64,000 nt of DNA from Nocardia vinacea (lineage in GTDB: Bacteria; Actinomycetota; Actinomycetes; Mycobacteriales; Mycobacteriaceae): NCBI RefSeq assembly GCF_035920345.1, contig NZ_CP109149.1:7936001-8000000 (forward strand). The letters run 5' to 3'. The notes under the pieces are model-generated. The model was not told the DNA's origin and ran no database searches. It worked only from the letters and a program-made list of their open reading frames with translations. Each line of letters opens with the position of its first letter. Position 1 is the stretch's first letter. Made by a program: the position numbers and the translations under genes. This document shows positions 43,738 to 51,414 of this stretch, piece after piece.

Positions 43738-45060
43738 GTGGACACACTATTGGTGGTCGGCGCCGGGCCGAAAGCCCTGGCGGTGGCGGCAAAAGCGCAC
43801 GTCCTGCGGAAATTGGGGCTCGCGGCCCCGCGCGTGATCGTCGTCGAGGCGCATGCCGTCGGGGGCAACTGGCTGCCGAGCGGCGGTTGGACCGACGGGC
43901 AACACCGGCTCGGTACCAGCCCGGAGAAGGACATCGGGTTCCCGTACCACTCGACCTGGGCGCGCGGGCACAACCGGGCCATCGACGAGGCGATGATGGC
44001 CTACAGCTGGACCTCATTCCTGGTCGAGCACGGCACCTACGCCGAATGGATCGACCGCGGCCGCCCGAGCCCGCACCACCACGTCTGGGCCAAATATCTG
44101 CAGTGGGTCGCCCGCGCGATCGATCTCGAATTGGTTTTCGGGACAGTGGATTCCGTTGCCGCGGCGGCCGACGGCTGGCTGGTTTCGGTGACCGACGCCG
44201 CCGCTAGCGACTGCTTGCAGGTCGCTCGAAACAACACTGCTGTGATCAGCCAGATCGACACGGACGCACTGATGATCACCGGTCCTGGCCGCAGCGGTCG
44301 AGCCCTGGCCGAACACCCCCGCGTGCTCAGCATCGCCGAATTCTGGGATCTGGCGGGCAAACGCGCGCTGCCGGTCTCCTCGCGCGTCGCGGTGATCGGC
44401 GGCGGCGAAACCGCTGGTTCGGCGCTGGACGAGTTGGTCCGCCACGACATGCTGACCATCTCGGTGATCACGCCCAAGGCCACCATCTACACCCGCGGCG
44501 AAAGCTATTTCGAAAACGCGCTTTTCAGCGATCCGACCAAGTGGAACGCGCTGAGCATGGACGAGCGCCGCGATGTCATCCGGCGCACCGACCGCGGCGT
44601 CTTCTCGGTTCGCGTGCAGGAGAGCGTCATCGGCGACAACCGCGTGCACCATCTGCAGGGGCGGGTCGTGCGGGTCGCCGAACAGGGCGACGGCGTGGCG
44701 GTGACCCTGCGCAACGACCGTCGCCCGGATCTGGTGCAGAACTTCGACCTGGTGGTCGACGCGACCGGCGGGCAGCCGCTGTGGTTCCTGGAGCTCTTCG
44801 ATTCCGATGCCGCCGACCTGCTGGAACTCGCCGTCGGAGGTCCGCTGACCCAGGCCAGGCTGGAGGCCTCGATCGGCTACGACCTGGCGGTCTCCGGACT
44901 GGACGCGAAGCTCTATCTGCCGAATATGGCGGCCATCGCACAGGGGCCCGGCTTCCCGAATCTCAGCTGCCTCGGCGAACTTTCGGATCGGGTATTGCGT
45001 ACCGCCGCGGCGCGTCAGGTCGTCGGTGCGCGGCGGGGTGCGGCCGCCCGACTGGGCTGA
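43738..45060 (+). CDS. nbtG: Lysine N6-hydroxylase of siderophore biosynthesis (MbtG/NbtG-like)
   Basis: 440 aa flavoprotein monooxygenase that oxidises the lysine side-chain amine to hydroxylamine for hydroxamate formation. FAD fold VVGAGPKALAVAAKA, flavin region RLGTSPEKDIGFPYHSTW, NADPH fold VIGGGETAGSALDEL and late DATGGQP are in place. GTG start at 43738 with AGGAG five bases upstream. Residues ~155-166 (AASDCLQVARNN) are encoded by a 28-bp palindromic repeat that also occurs outside genes. Compared with my memory of mycobacterial MbtG, this region is longer by ~14 residues, so it looks like an in-frame insertion between the W-x-V-x strand and DALMITGPG. Activity may be kept. Confidence 0.9.
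   Translation: MDTLLVVGAGPKALAVAAKAHVLRKLGLAAPRVIVVEAHAVGGNWLPSGGWTDGQHRLGTSPEKDIGFPYHSTWARGHNRAIDEAMMAYSWTSFLVEHGTYAEWIDRGRPSPHHHVWAKYLQWVARAIDLELVFGTVDSVAAAADGWLVSVTDAAASDCLQVARNNTAVISQIDTDALMITGPGRSGRALAEHPRVLSIAEFWDLAGKRALPVSSRVAVIGGGETAGSALDELVRHDMLTISVITPKATIYTRGESYFENALFSDPTKWNALSMDERRDVIRRTDRGVFSVRVQESVIGDNRVHHLQGRVVRVAEQGDGVAVTLRNDRRPDLVQNFDLVVDATGGQPLWFLELFDSDAADLLELAVGGPLTQARLEASIGYDLAVSGLDAKLYLPNMAAIAQGPGFPNLSCLGELSDRVLRTAAARQVVGARRGAAARLG
44205..44232 (+). repeat. 28-bp hairpin repeat, copy C (inside nbtG)
   Basis: Identical to copy B (20825-20852) across 28 bases. In the nbtG frame it encodes ASDCLQVARN. It adds no stop codon in that frame. Its palindromic arms (AGCGAC/GTCGCT) would form a hairpin in the mRNA. 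Confidence 0.88.
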
Positions 45061-45101
45061 TTCGGCCCGGATATCCCCAAGTACATCTACGTGAGGTTTT
45101 C

Positions 45102-46037
45102 ATGCGCATCGTTTCGTTCGGCTTCCAGACCTGGGGCCGCAAAACGCTACAGGCACTGATCGATTCGGAGCACGAGGTCGTGCTCGCGGTCACCCATCCG
45201 GCCAGTGCGGACTCCTACAAGGGGATCTGGTCGGATTCGGTCGAGGACCTCGCCCGTGAGCACGCCATCCCGGTGCATCTGACTGAACGGGCCGATGCCG
45301 AAACCATCGACCTGGTGAAGCGGGCCGAGCCGGATGTCATCGTGGTGAACAGTTGGTACACCTGGATGCCCGCCGAGCTCTACAACCTGCCCCTGCACGG
45401 CACCTTGAACCTGCACGATTCGCTGCTGCCCAAGTTCACCGGCTTCTCGCCGGTGCTGTGGGCGCTGATCAGCGGCGAGTCCGAGACGGGCCTGACCGTG
45501 CATCGAATGGACGAGGGCTTGGACACCGGCGACATCCTGGTGCAGCGCTCATTGCCCATCGGACCCACCGATACCGGCACCGAATTGGTGTTGCGCGGTA
45601 CGGAACTCATCCCCGGCGCGCTGCAGGAAGCGCTGCACGCCCTGGAATCCGGTACCGCGCAATGGAAGCCGCAGCGCAAATCCGAGCGGACCTACTTCCA
45701 CAAGCGTTCCGAACGGGACAGCCGCATCGATTGGACCTGGTCCGCCGTCGATCTGGAGCGTTTCGTGCGTGCACTGTCCGAGCCGTATCCGCGCGCGTTC
45801 ACCTACTACCGCGGTGAGCGGATCGAGGTGCTCGAGGCGGCGGTCTCGGAGGCGCGCTACGGCGGCACGCCCGGTCGGGTGATTGTGCAGGAGGGCGGCG
45901 GCGCGGTGGTGTGTGGTCCGGAGGCGCATCGCGGGCGTAACCGCGGCTTGGTGCTCACTCGGATTCGCACCGCGGACGGTACCGAACATTCGGCCGCGGA
46001 ATTCTTCACGCGCGGGGGCTATCTCACCGATCAATGA
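45102..46037 (+). CDS. N10-formyltetrahydrofolate-dependent formyltransferase of the siderophore cluster
   Basis: 311 aa, related to methionyl-tRNA formyltransferase. Catalytic set N103, H105 (in NLHDSLLPKFTGFSP) and D141 (MDEGLDTGDI) is intact. Its place directly after nbtG suggests it formylates N6-hydroxylysine to give the formyl-hydroxamate found in nocobactins. Mycobactins carry a long acyl group there instead. A housekeeping fmt is expected elsewhere. ATG 45102 follows GTGAGG. A C-terminal OB-like domain follows residue ~215. Confidence 0.85.
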   Translation: MRIVSFGFQTWGRKTLQALIDSEHEVVLAVTHPASADSYKGIWSDSVEDLAREHAIPVHLTERADAETIDLVKRAEPDVIVVNSWYTWMPAELYNLPLHGTLNLHDSLLPKFTGFSPVLWALISGESETGLTVHRMDEGLDTGDILVQRSLPIGPTDTGTELVLRGTELIPGALQEALHALESGTAQWKPQRKSERTYFHKRSERDSRIDWTWSAVDLERFVRALSEPYPRAFTYYRGERIEVLEAAVSEARYGGTPGRVIVQEGGGAVVCGPEAHRGRNRGLVLTRIRTADGTEHSAAEFFTRGGYLTDQ

Positions 46038-46077
46038 GGCGGCGCCACAGGGGGGTCGGCCCGAACCCGTAGACTTG

Positions 46078-46096
46078 TTAGGGTAGGCTACGCTAA
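46078..46096 (+). promoter_or_regulatory. Iron box upstream of the thioesterase-PKS-NRPS operon
   Basis: TTAGGGTAGGCTACGCTAA matches 16 of 19 consensus positions, the best of the four boxes. It lies 149 bp before the thioesterase start and 41 bp after the formyltransferase stop. Confidence 0.8.
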
Positions 46097-46103
46097 TATC
46101 GGG

Positions 46104-46137
46104 CGACCGTTCAGAAGAAACGACCGTTCAGAAGTAA
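46104..46137. repeat. 17-bp tandem direct repeat
   Basis: CGACCGTTCAGAAGAAA (46104-46120) is followed at once by CGACCGTTCAGAAGTAA (46121-46137), 16 of 17 bases identical. It stands between the iron box and the thioesterase gene and may bind a second regulator or be a duplication of leader sequence. Confidence 0.75.
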
Positions 46138-46244
46138 CCAGATCAGTGCAGCGAGCCGGGGGTTGTTGTACGCCGCCGATTGAATGACGCTGCCTGGCGC
46201 GACCGTTGCGCCGGGACGTCCGGCGGAAGCGCAGGAGTCAAGAA

Positions 46245-47000
46245 ATGCCAGCAAATCTCGGATGGATCCGGCAATTCCATAAGCCCCGCTCCGTCGAATG
46301 CCCGCCATTGTTGCTTTGCCCGCACGCGGGTAGCGGCGCGTCCACCTATCGCGCGTTCTCGAAGGTGCTCAGCGAACACTTCAATGTGCTGATCTTCCAG
46401 TACCCCGGTCGCCAGGACCGTGCCCGCGAGGCGGCACTCGCCACGCTGCCCGAACTCGCCGCCGGTGCGTTCGCGGAATTCCATACCTCCGAACACAATC
46501 GCGGCCTGCCGCTGACGGTCCTCGGCCACAGCATGGGCGCAATGGTGGCCTTCGAACTGGTTCGCAATGCCGAAGCGGCCGGACTCGAGGTGCGACTGCT
46601 CGCGCCGTCCGCCGCGGTCTCACCTGGCCGGGCGGTCGACCTGCCGCCGCATCCGACCGAGGACGAGCAGATCCTCGACCACCTCGGCGCGCTGGAGGGC
46701 ACCGGCGCCGATGTACTCGGCAGCCGCGAGCTCATGCGCATGGCGCTGCCGGTAGTGAAGGCCGACTACCGGGCCTTCGATTCCTATACCTGCCCGGTGG
46801 ATGTCCAGGTGCAGGCCAAGATTCACGTGCTCGGCGGTGCCGAGGACACCTTCATCACGCCGCGTGAGCTGTACGGCTGGTCCAATCACAGCGCACAGGA
46901 AATCGACGTCACCATCTTCGACGGCGGGCATTTCTATCTGAACGACAATGCCGCCGGTGTCGCGGAACTGCTCGCTCCCGAACTGGATCGCGTCGGATGA
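46245..47000 (+). CDS. Type II thioesterase of the siderophore cluster
   Basis: 251 aa. Such stand-alone thioesterases clear mis-primed carrier domains or release product. LLLCPHAGSGASTYRAF start, GHSMG with Ser96, and GGHFYLND histidine give the triad. ATG 46245 has AGGAG eight bases upstream. It overlaps the KS gene by four bases, beginning a tightly coupled five-gene assembly operon. Confidence 0.88.
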   Translation: MPANLGWIRQFHKPRSVECPPLLLCPHAGSGASTYRAFSKVLSEHFNVLIFQYPGRQDRAREAALATLPELAAGAFAEFHTSEHNRGLPLTVLGHSMGAMVAFELVRNAEAAGLEVRLLAPSAAVSPGRAVDLPPHPTEDEQILDHLGALEGTGADVLGSRELMRMALPVVKADYRAFDSYTCPVDVQVQAKIHVLGGAEDTFITPRELYGWSNHSAQEIDVTIFDGGHFYLNDNAAGVAELLAPELDRVG

Positions 47001-48313
47001 GTACCGAAATGGATCCGATCGTCATCTCCGGTATGGCCGTCGAGGCGCCGGGCGGTATCGAGACGCTGCCCGACTTCTGGTCGGCGCTGGCCGAAGCGCG
47101 CGAACTCATCGGACCGTTCCCGCGCAATCGGGAGTGGCCGATCGAGGAGTTGCTTGCGCTGCATCGCACCGAAGGCTGGAGCCGGGTCGCCGATGCCGGT
47201 GGATTCCTGTCGGACGCAACCGAATTCGATCCGATGTTCTTCGGCATCACCCCGCGTGAGGCCATTTCGATGGATCCGCAGCAGCGGGTAGCGCTGCGGG
47301 TGGCCTGGCGGGCGCTGGAGAATGCGGGCATCAATCCGGGCGCGCTGGACGGCGCCGAGGTCGGCTGCTTCATGGGCGCGTCCATCAATGAGTACGGGCC
47401 GCAGTCCGGTGTGGTCACCGAGTACTCCGGATACCGGGCCACCGGGACCGCTCTCGGCGCGGTGGCAGGTCGGATTTCGCACAGCCTCGGACTGATCGGG
47501 CCGTCACTGACCACCGATACCGCGTGCGCATCGTCGCTGACCGCATTGCACCTGGCCGCCAGCGCCGTGCGTGCCGGTGAATGCGATTGGGCGCTGGCCG
47601 GTGGGGTCTGTGTCATGGGCTCGCCCGCGGCGTTTTTCGAGTTCTCCAAGAACAACGCACTCGCCGTCGACGGACACTGTCGCTCCTATGCCGCCGACGC
47701 GACCGGCACGCTGTGGGGCGAGGGCGCAGGTGTGGTCGTCGTCGAACCCGAATCGCGCGCACGCGAACTCGGCCATCGGATCTACGGTCGCCTGCTCGCC
47801 ACCCGGGTCAATCACAACGGCAAGGGCGCACCGCTCGCCGTGCCCAGCGCAACGGCACAGCAGCGACTGATCGAGAAGACCCTGGCGGCGGCCGGAATTC
47901 GACCGGACGACATCGGCCTGATCGAGGGACACGGCACCGGAACACCGGTCGGCGATCCACTCGAGCTCACCGCCCTCGCGCAGTCCTATGGCGGCGTCGA
48001 CCGCGGCACCGACGGTCCGCGACTCGGCTCGGTGAAGTCGAATATGGGCCACGCGCAGGCCGCCTCGGGGGTGCTCGGCCTGATCAAGGTGCTGCTGAGC
48101 GGCGCGAACGGCCAGATCGCGCCGAGCCTCTACGCGGACAACCCGACCACCGAGATGGATTGGGATGCCACCAGCCTGCGGCTGGCCACGAAACTCGAAC
48201 CCTGGGACCCGATCGACGGCGTCCGCTACGGCGCCGTCTCCTCGTTCGGTGTCGCCGGCACCAATGCGCACGCGATCTTGGCCATGCCCGTGCTGGAGGA
48301 TATCGATGCCTGA
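46997..48313 (+). CDS. Stand-alone polyketide ketosynthase (MbtC/nocobactin type)
   Basis: 438 aa, a complete KS with no other domain. Cys177 in DTACASS, His312 in EGHGTGTPVGD and His352 in SNMGHAQAASG form the decarboxylative condensation site. It adds a two-carbon unit to the acyl or peptidyl intermediate together with the next protein, forming the beta-hydroxy acid part. Overlaps both neighbours (ATGA with thioesterase; eight bases with the PKS gene). Confidence 0.92.
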   Translation: MSTEMDPIVISGMAVEAPGGIETLPDFWSALAEARELIGPFPRNREWPIEELLALHRTEGWSRVADAGGFLSDATEFDPMFFGITPREAISMDPQQRVALRVAWRALENAGINPGALDGAEVGCFMGASINEYGPQSGVVTEYSGYRATGTALGAVAGRISHSLGLIGPSLTTDTACASSLTALHLAASAVRAGECDWALAGGVCVMGSPAAFFEFSKNNALAVDGHCRSYAADATGTLWGEGAGVVVVEPESRARELGHRIYGRLLATRVNHNGKGAPLAVPSATAQQRLIEKTLAAAGIRPDDIGLIEGHGTGTPVGDPLELTALAQSYGGVDRGTDGPRLGSVKSNMGHAQAASGVLGLIKVLLSGANGQIAPSLYADNPTTEMDWDATSLRLATKLEPWDPIDGVRYGAVSSFGVAGTNAHAILAMPVLEDIDA

Positions 48314-51300
48314 TTACCGACTACCGGACGGCACCGTCCCGGTACTGCTGTCCTCCGATACGGCCGACGGGCTGCGCGGCGAGGCGGCCGCCATCCTGGG
48401 ATATCTGGATCGGCATCCAGGCGTAACCCCGGATCGCGTGGCGGACATGCTGTTTCGCACCCGGATGGCGCGTCGCCGTCGGGCACTGGCGATGGTCGAC
48501 AACCGCGACGGCTTGCTCGATGCGTTGCGAGCGATCGTCGCCGGTGCTGAGCACCCGGCGGTCGTAGTGGCGGATGGCGTCGCCACCGCGCGCGGCATCG
48601 GATTCGTCTTCCCCGGACAGGGCAGTCAGCGGCCGGGCATGGGCAAACTCTTCTACGAGATCTCCCCGACCTTCCGTCGCGCGGTCGATAATTGCACCGC
48701 GATCTTCGAGGAGCGCTTCGGCCACCGCGAGCCGCTGCACTATCTGCTCGGCAACGAGGGACAGTGCGAGGACCACGTGCGGGTGCTCCAACCAGCGTTG
48801 ATGTTCCAGATGTACGCCCTCGCCGCCATGTGGCGCGCGGCCGGTGTCGAGCCCGCCGCGACCATCGGGCACAGTCAGGGCGAGCTGGCCGCCGGTGCGG
48901 TCTCGGGAGTAATGACGCTGCGGGATTCGGTTCTCGCGGTGACGCATCGGGCGCTGGCCGTTGATCAGCTTTCACCGCGCGGCTATTCGATGGCGGTGCT
49001 CGGCATGGACCGCGACCAGTGTGAGGCGCTGCTGGCCAGGCACTCCGGCTGGGCCGAGCTCTCGGTGGTCAATTCGGCGCATATCCTGGCCATTTCGGGT
49101 GACCGCGAGACCATCGTCGATATGGTGGCGACCGCGACCGCGCGTGGTCAGTTCGCCAGGGAGATCCGCGTCGCGTATCCGGCGCACACCTCGGTGGTCA
49201 GCGAGTACCGGGAGGGACTGGAAGCGGCGCTCGGTGACGAAATGAGCGGGCCGAACTTCAGCGCGACCGAAATCCCTTGCTATGGCGCGACACTCGGCAC
49301 CACTATCACGCCCGACCTGCGGCACGATCAGTACTGGTATTGGAATCTGCGCAACCGGGTCCGGTTCGATCGGGCGATCACGGCTGCCACCGCCGACGTC
49401 GACACTTTCGTCGAGATGTCGGAACATCCCATGCTGCAGTTGGCCATTCAGGAGAACCTGAGCACGGTGCGTCCGGACCCAGCCCGGCCGCAGCGGGAAT
49501 TCCGGGTGATCGGCACCTCGCTGCGCACTGCGGCGGGACTCGGCGAGTTCACCCGCAATCTGGCGACCGTCGCGGTGCACGACCTCAATTATCGATGGGA
49601 TGCGCTGCGGGTCGAATCCGATTCGGACACAGGGCGTTTGCCGCTGCGCAACTTCCCCAACACCGTGTTGAATCCGCAGCGACTGTGGGCTTCCTACCGG
49701 ACCGAGACTTCCGCGCCGGTGGCCCCCGAGCACACCGCGACCCGGCTGGCGGAGCGCTGGGTGCGGCTCGAGCGTCGTTCGCTGGTTGCGCCGCGCACAA
49801 TGCTCGTCGTCGACCACACTGGACAGTGCGCCGAACTCGCGGCGGCGCTGTGCACCGCGGCCCACAATCACGGTGGTGGCGCGACCGTTTACGATCCGGA
49901 CCGGCCCGCCGACACCGCTGACTACGACTCGATCGTCGTGCTGCTGCCGCAGTTGCCGGAGCTGGACGGACCCGCCGCGGTCGCGGAACTGGCACAGTTC
50001 TATGACGCGCACTGGCTGCCTGCGCTCGACGCCACGGTCGCCGACTGCTGGCTGGTGACCGTCGGCGGTGAAGCCGCGGTCGCCGACGATCCGGCACCGC
50101 ATCTGTTCCACGGCGCGGTCTCCGCCGGATTCCGCTGCATCGGCCTGGAAAATATCGGCACCGCCTTCCGGCACCTCGACCTCGACGCCGCCGATGCGGG
50201 GCAGGCCGCCAAGATCGTGCGCGCACTGCATGCCAAGGACGAACCGCAGCTGGCACTGCGCGCGAGCGGGCTCTATGCCAAGCGGCTCGAGGTGGAACTC
50301 GAACCGTCTGCTGGAGCCTCGGATGATGCGGAGCTCGAGCACGTCGTCATCGTCGGCGGGACCGGCACACTCGGGCTGAAGTTCGCCGAGTACTTCGCCG
50401 GCCGTGGTGCGCGGCGGATCACGCTGCTCAGCCGGTCCGGCGAAACCGATTCCGTCGCAGGCCGTTTGCGGGTCGTCCGACAGCTCGGCACCGCCGAGGT
50501 CGCGGTTGTCGCGTGCGATGTCAGCGACGAACCCAGTGTGCGTGAGCTCGCCACCGCACTGGCTGACACACCGGCAACCATGCTGGTGCACGCAGCGGTG
50601 AACTATGTGCGCGCCGAGCTGGCCGATGTGACCGCCGAGAAGCTGTTCGAGATGGCGGCATCGAAGATCATCGGCACCGACCATCTGCTGCGGCTGCTGC
50701 CACTGGCCGCGGGTGCGCGAATCGTCATCTGCTCGTCCGCGGCGGCCACCTTCGGCGGTCGCGGGCAGATTCTCTACGCCACCGTCAACCGTATGCTCGA
50801 TGTGCTGGCCATGCGCCTGCGTGCGGCGGGCACGAATGCCGTTGCGATGCAATGGGGTATCTGGGATCTCGAAGGGCCACTGCACTCGGTCGGCGTGGAT
50901 CGGATCGCGGCCGCGGGCGGCCAGTCCATGGACCCGCGCGACGCACTCGCCGTCGGTTTCACCGAGCACGCCGAAATCGGACGGCCCGGCAATCGCATTG
51001 TGATGGCGGCCGATTGGTCGCAGTTGAACGACATCATCTCGGCGGTCGGCTGGGGTCCGCTGCTCGCCGATGTGCTCGCGCGAGTGGAACCGGCCCCGCC
51101 GCAGGCCGAGCCCACCATTGTCGCTCCCGCCGTCGTGGTCGTGCCGGAGGCGGTCGTGCCGTCCGCCGGTTCACTGTCCGACCAGGTGCGCATCGAACTG
51201 GGCAAGGTGATGGGCGCCGACGGGCTCGACGCCATCGACAGCTCGGTGCCGCTGGTCGCGCTCGGCCTGGATTCGCTGCAGGCGTTGGACTTCCGCAAAC

Positions 51301-51401
51301 GGGTGCACGCCGAACTGAACCGCGATCTTCCGGTGGCGGCCATTCTGGGCGGCGCGTCGTTGGACGACGTCGTGCGCCTCATGGCCGACAGCAACGTCTA
51401 G
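48306..51401 (+). CDS. Polyketide synthase AT-KR-ACP (MbtD-like)
   Basis: 1031 aa. Acyltransferase at ~98-400: VFPGQGSQRPGMG, Ser190 in GHSQGE and the selectivity region VAYPAHTSVV. Ketoreductase at ~676-860: VVIVGGTGTLG, late SSAAATFGGRGQILYATVN with Tyr821. Acyl carrier near 960-1025 with LGLDSLQ (Ser ~987). No KS, which is supplied by the previous gene, and no dehydratase, so it leaves a beta-hydroxyl as in mycobactin/nocobactin. AT selectivity motif is not clearly malonyl or methylmalonyl. The NRPS follows after 13 bp. Confidence 0.92.
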   Translation: MPDYRLPDGTVPVLLSSDTADGLRGEAAAILGYLDRHPGVTPDRVADMLFRTRMARRRRALAMVDNRDGLLDALRAIVAGAEHPAVVVADGVATARGIGFVFPGQGSQRPGMGKLFYEISPTFRRAVDNCTAIFEERFGHREPLHYLLGNEGQCEDHVRVLQPALMFQMYALAAMWRAAGVEPAATIGHSQGELAAGAVSGVMTLRDSVLAVTHRALAVDQLSPRGYSMAVLGMDRDQCEALLARHSGWAELSVVNSAHILAISGDRETIVDMVATATARGQFAREIRVAYPAHTSVVSEYREGLEAALGDEMSGPNFSATEIPCYGATLGTTITPDLRHDQYWYWNLRNRVRFDRAITAATADVDTFVEMSEHPMLQLAIQENLSTVRPDPARPQREFRVIGTSLRTAAGLGEFTRNLATVAVHDLNYRWDALRVESDSDTGRLPLRNFPNTVLNPQRLWASYRTETSAPVAPEHTATRLAERWVRLERRSLVAPRTMLVVDHTGQCAELAAALCTAAHNHGGGATVYDPDRPADTADYDSIVVLLPQLPELDGPAAVAELAQFYDAHWLPALDATVADCWLVTVGGEAAVADDPAPHLFHGAVSAGFRCIGLENIGTAFRHLDLDAADAGQAAKIVRALHAKDEPQLALRASGLYAKRLEVELEPSAGASDDAELEHVVIVGGTGTLGLKFAEYFAGRGARRITLLSRSGETDSVAGRLRVVRQLGTAEVAVVACDVSDEPSVRELATALADTPATMLVHAAVNYVRAELADVTAEKLFEMAASKIIGTDHLLRLLPLAAGARIVICSSAAATFGGRGQILYATVNRMLDVLAMRLRAAGTNAVAMQWGIWDLEGPLHSVGVDRIAAAGGQSMDPRDALAVGFTEHAEIGRPGNRIVMAADWSQLNDIISAVGWGPLLADVLARVEPAPPQAEPTIVAPAVVVVPEAVVPSAGSLSDQVRIELGKVMGADGLDAIDSSVPLVALGLDSLQALDFRKRVHAELNRDLPVAAILGGASLDDVVRLMADSNV

Positions 51402-51414
51402 GCGAGGGATTCTG

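Noticed and set aside
46111..46308. Minus-strand 65-codon ORF across the iron box and thioesterase start
   Set aside because: It covers a promoter region and the start of a real gene; no supporting features.
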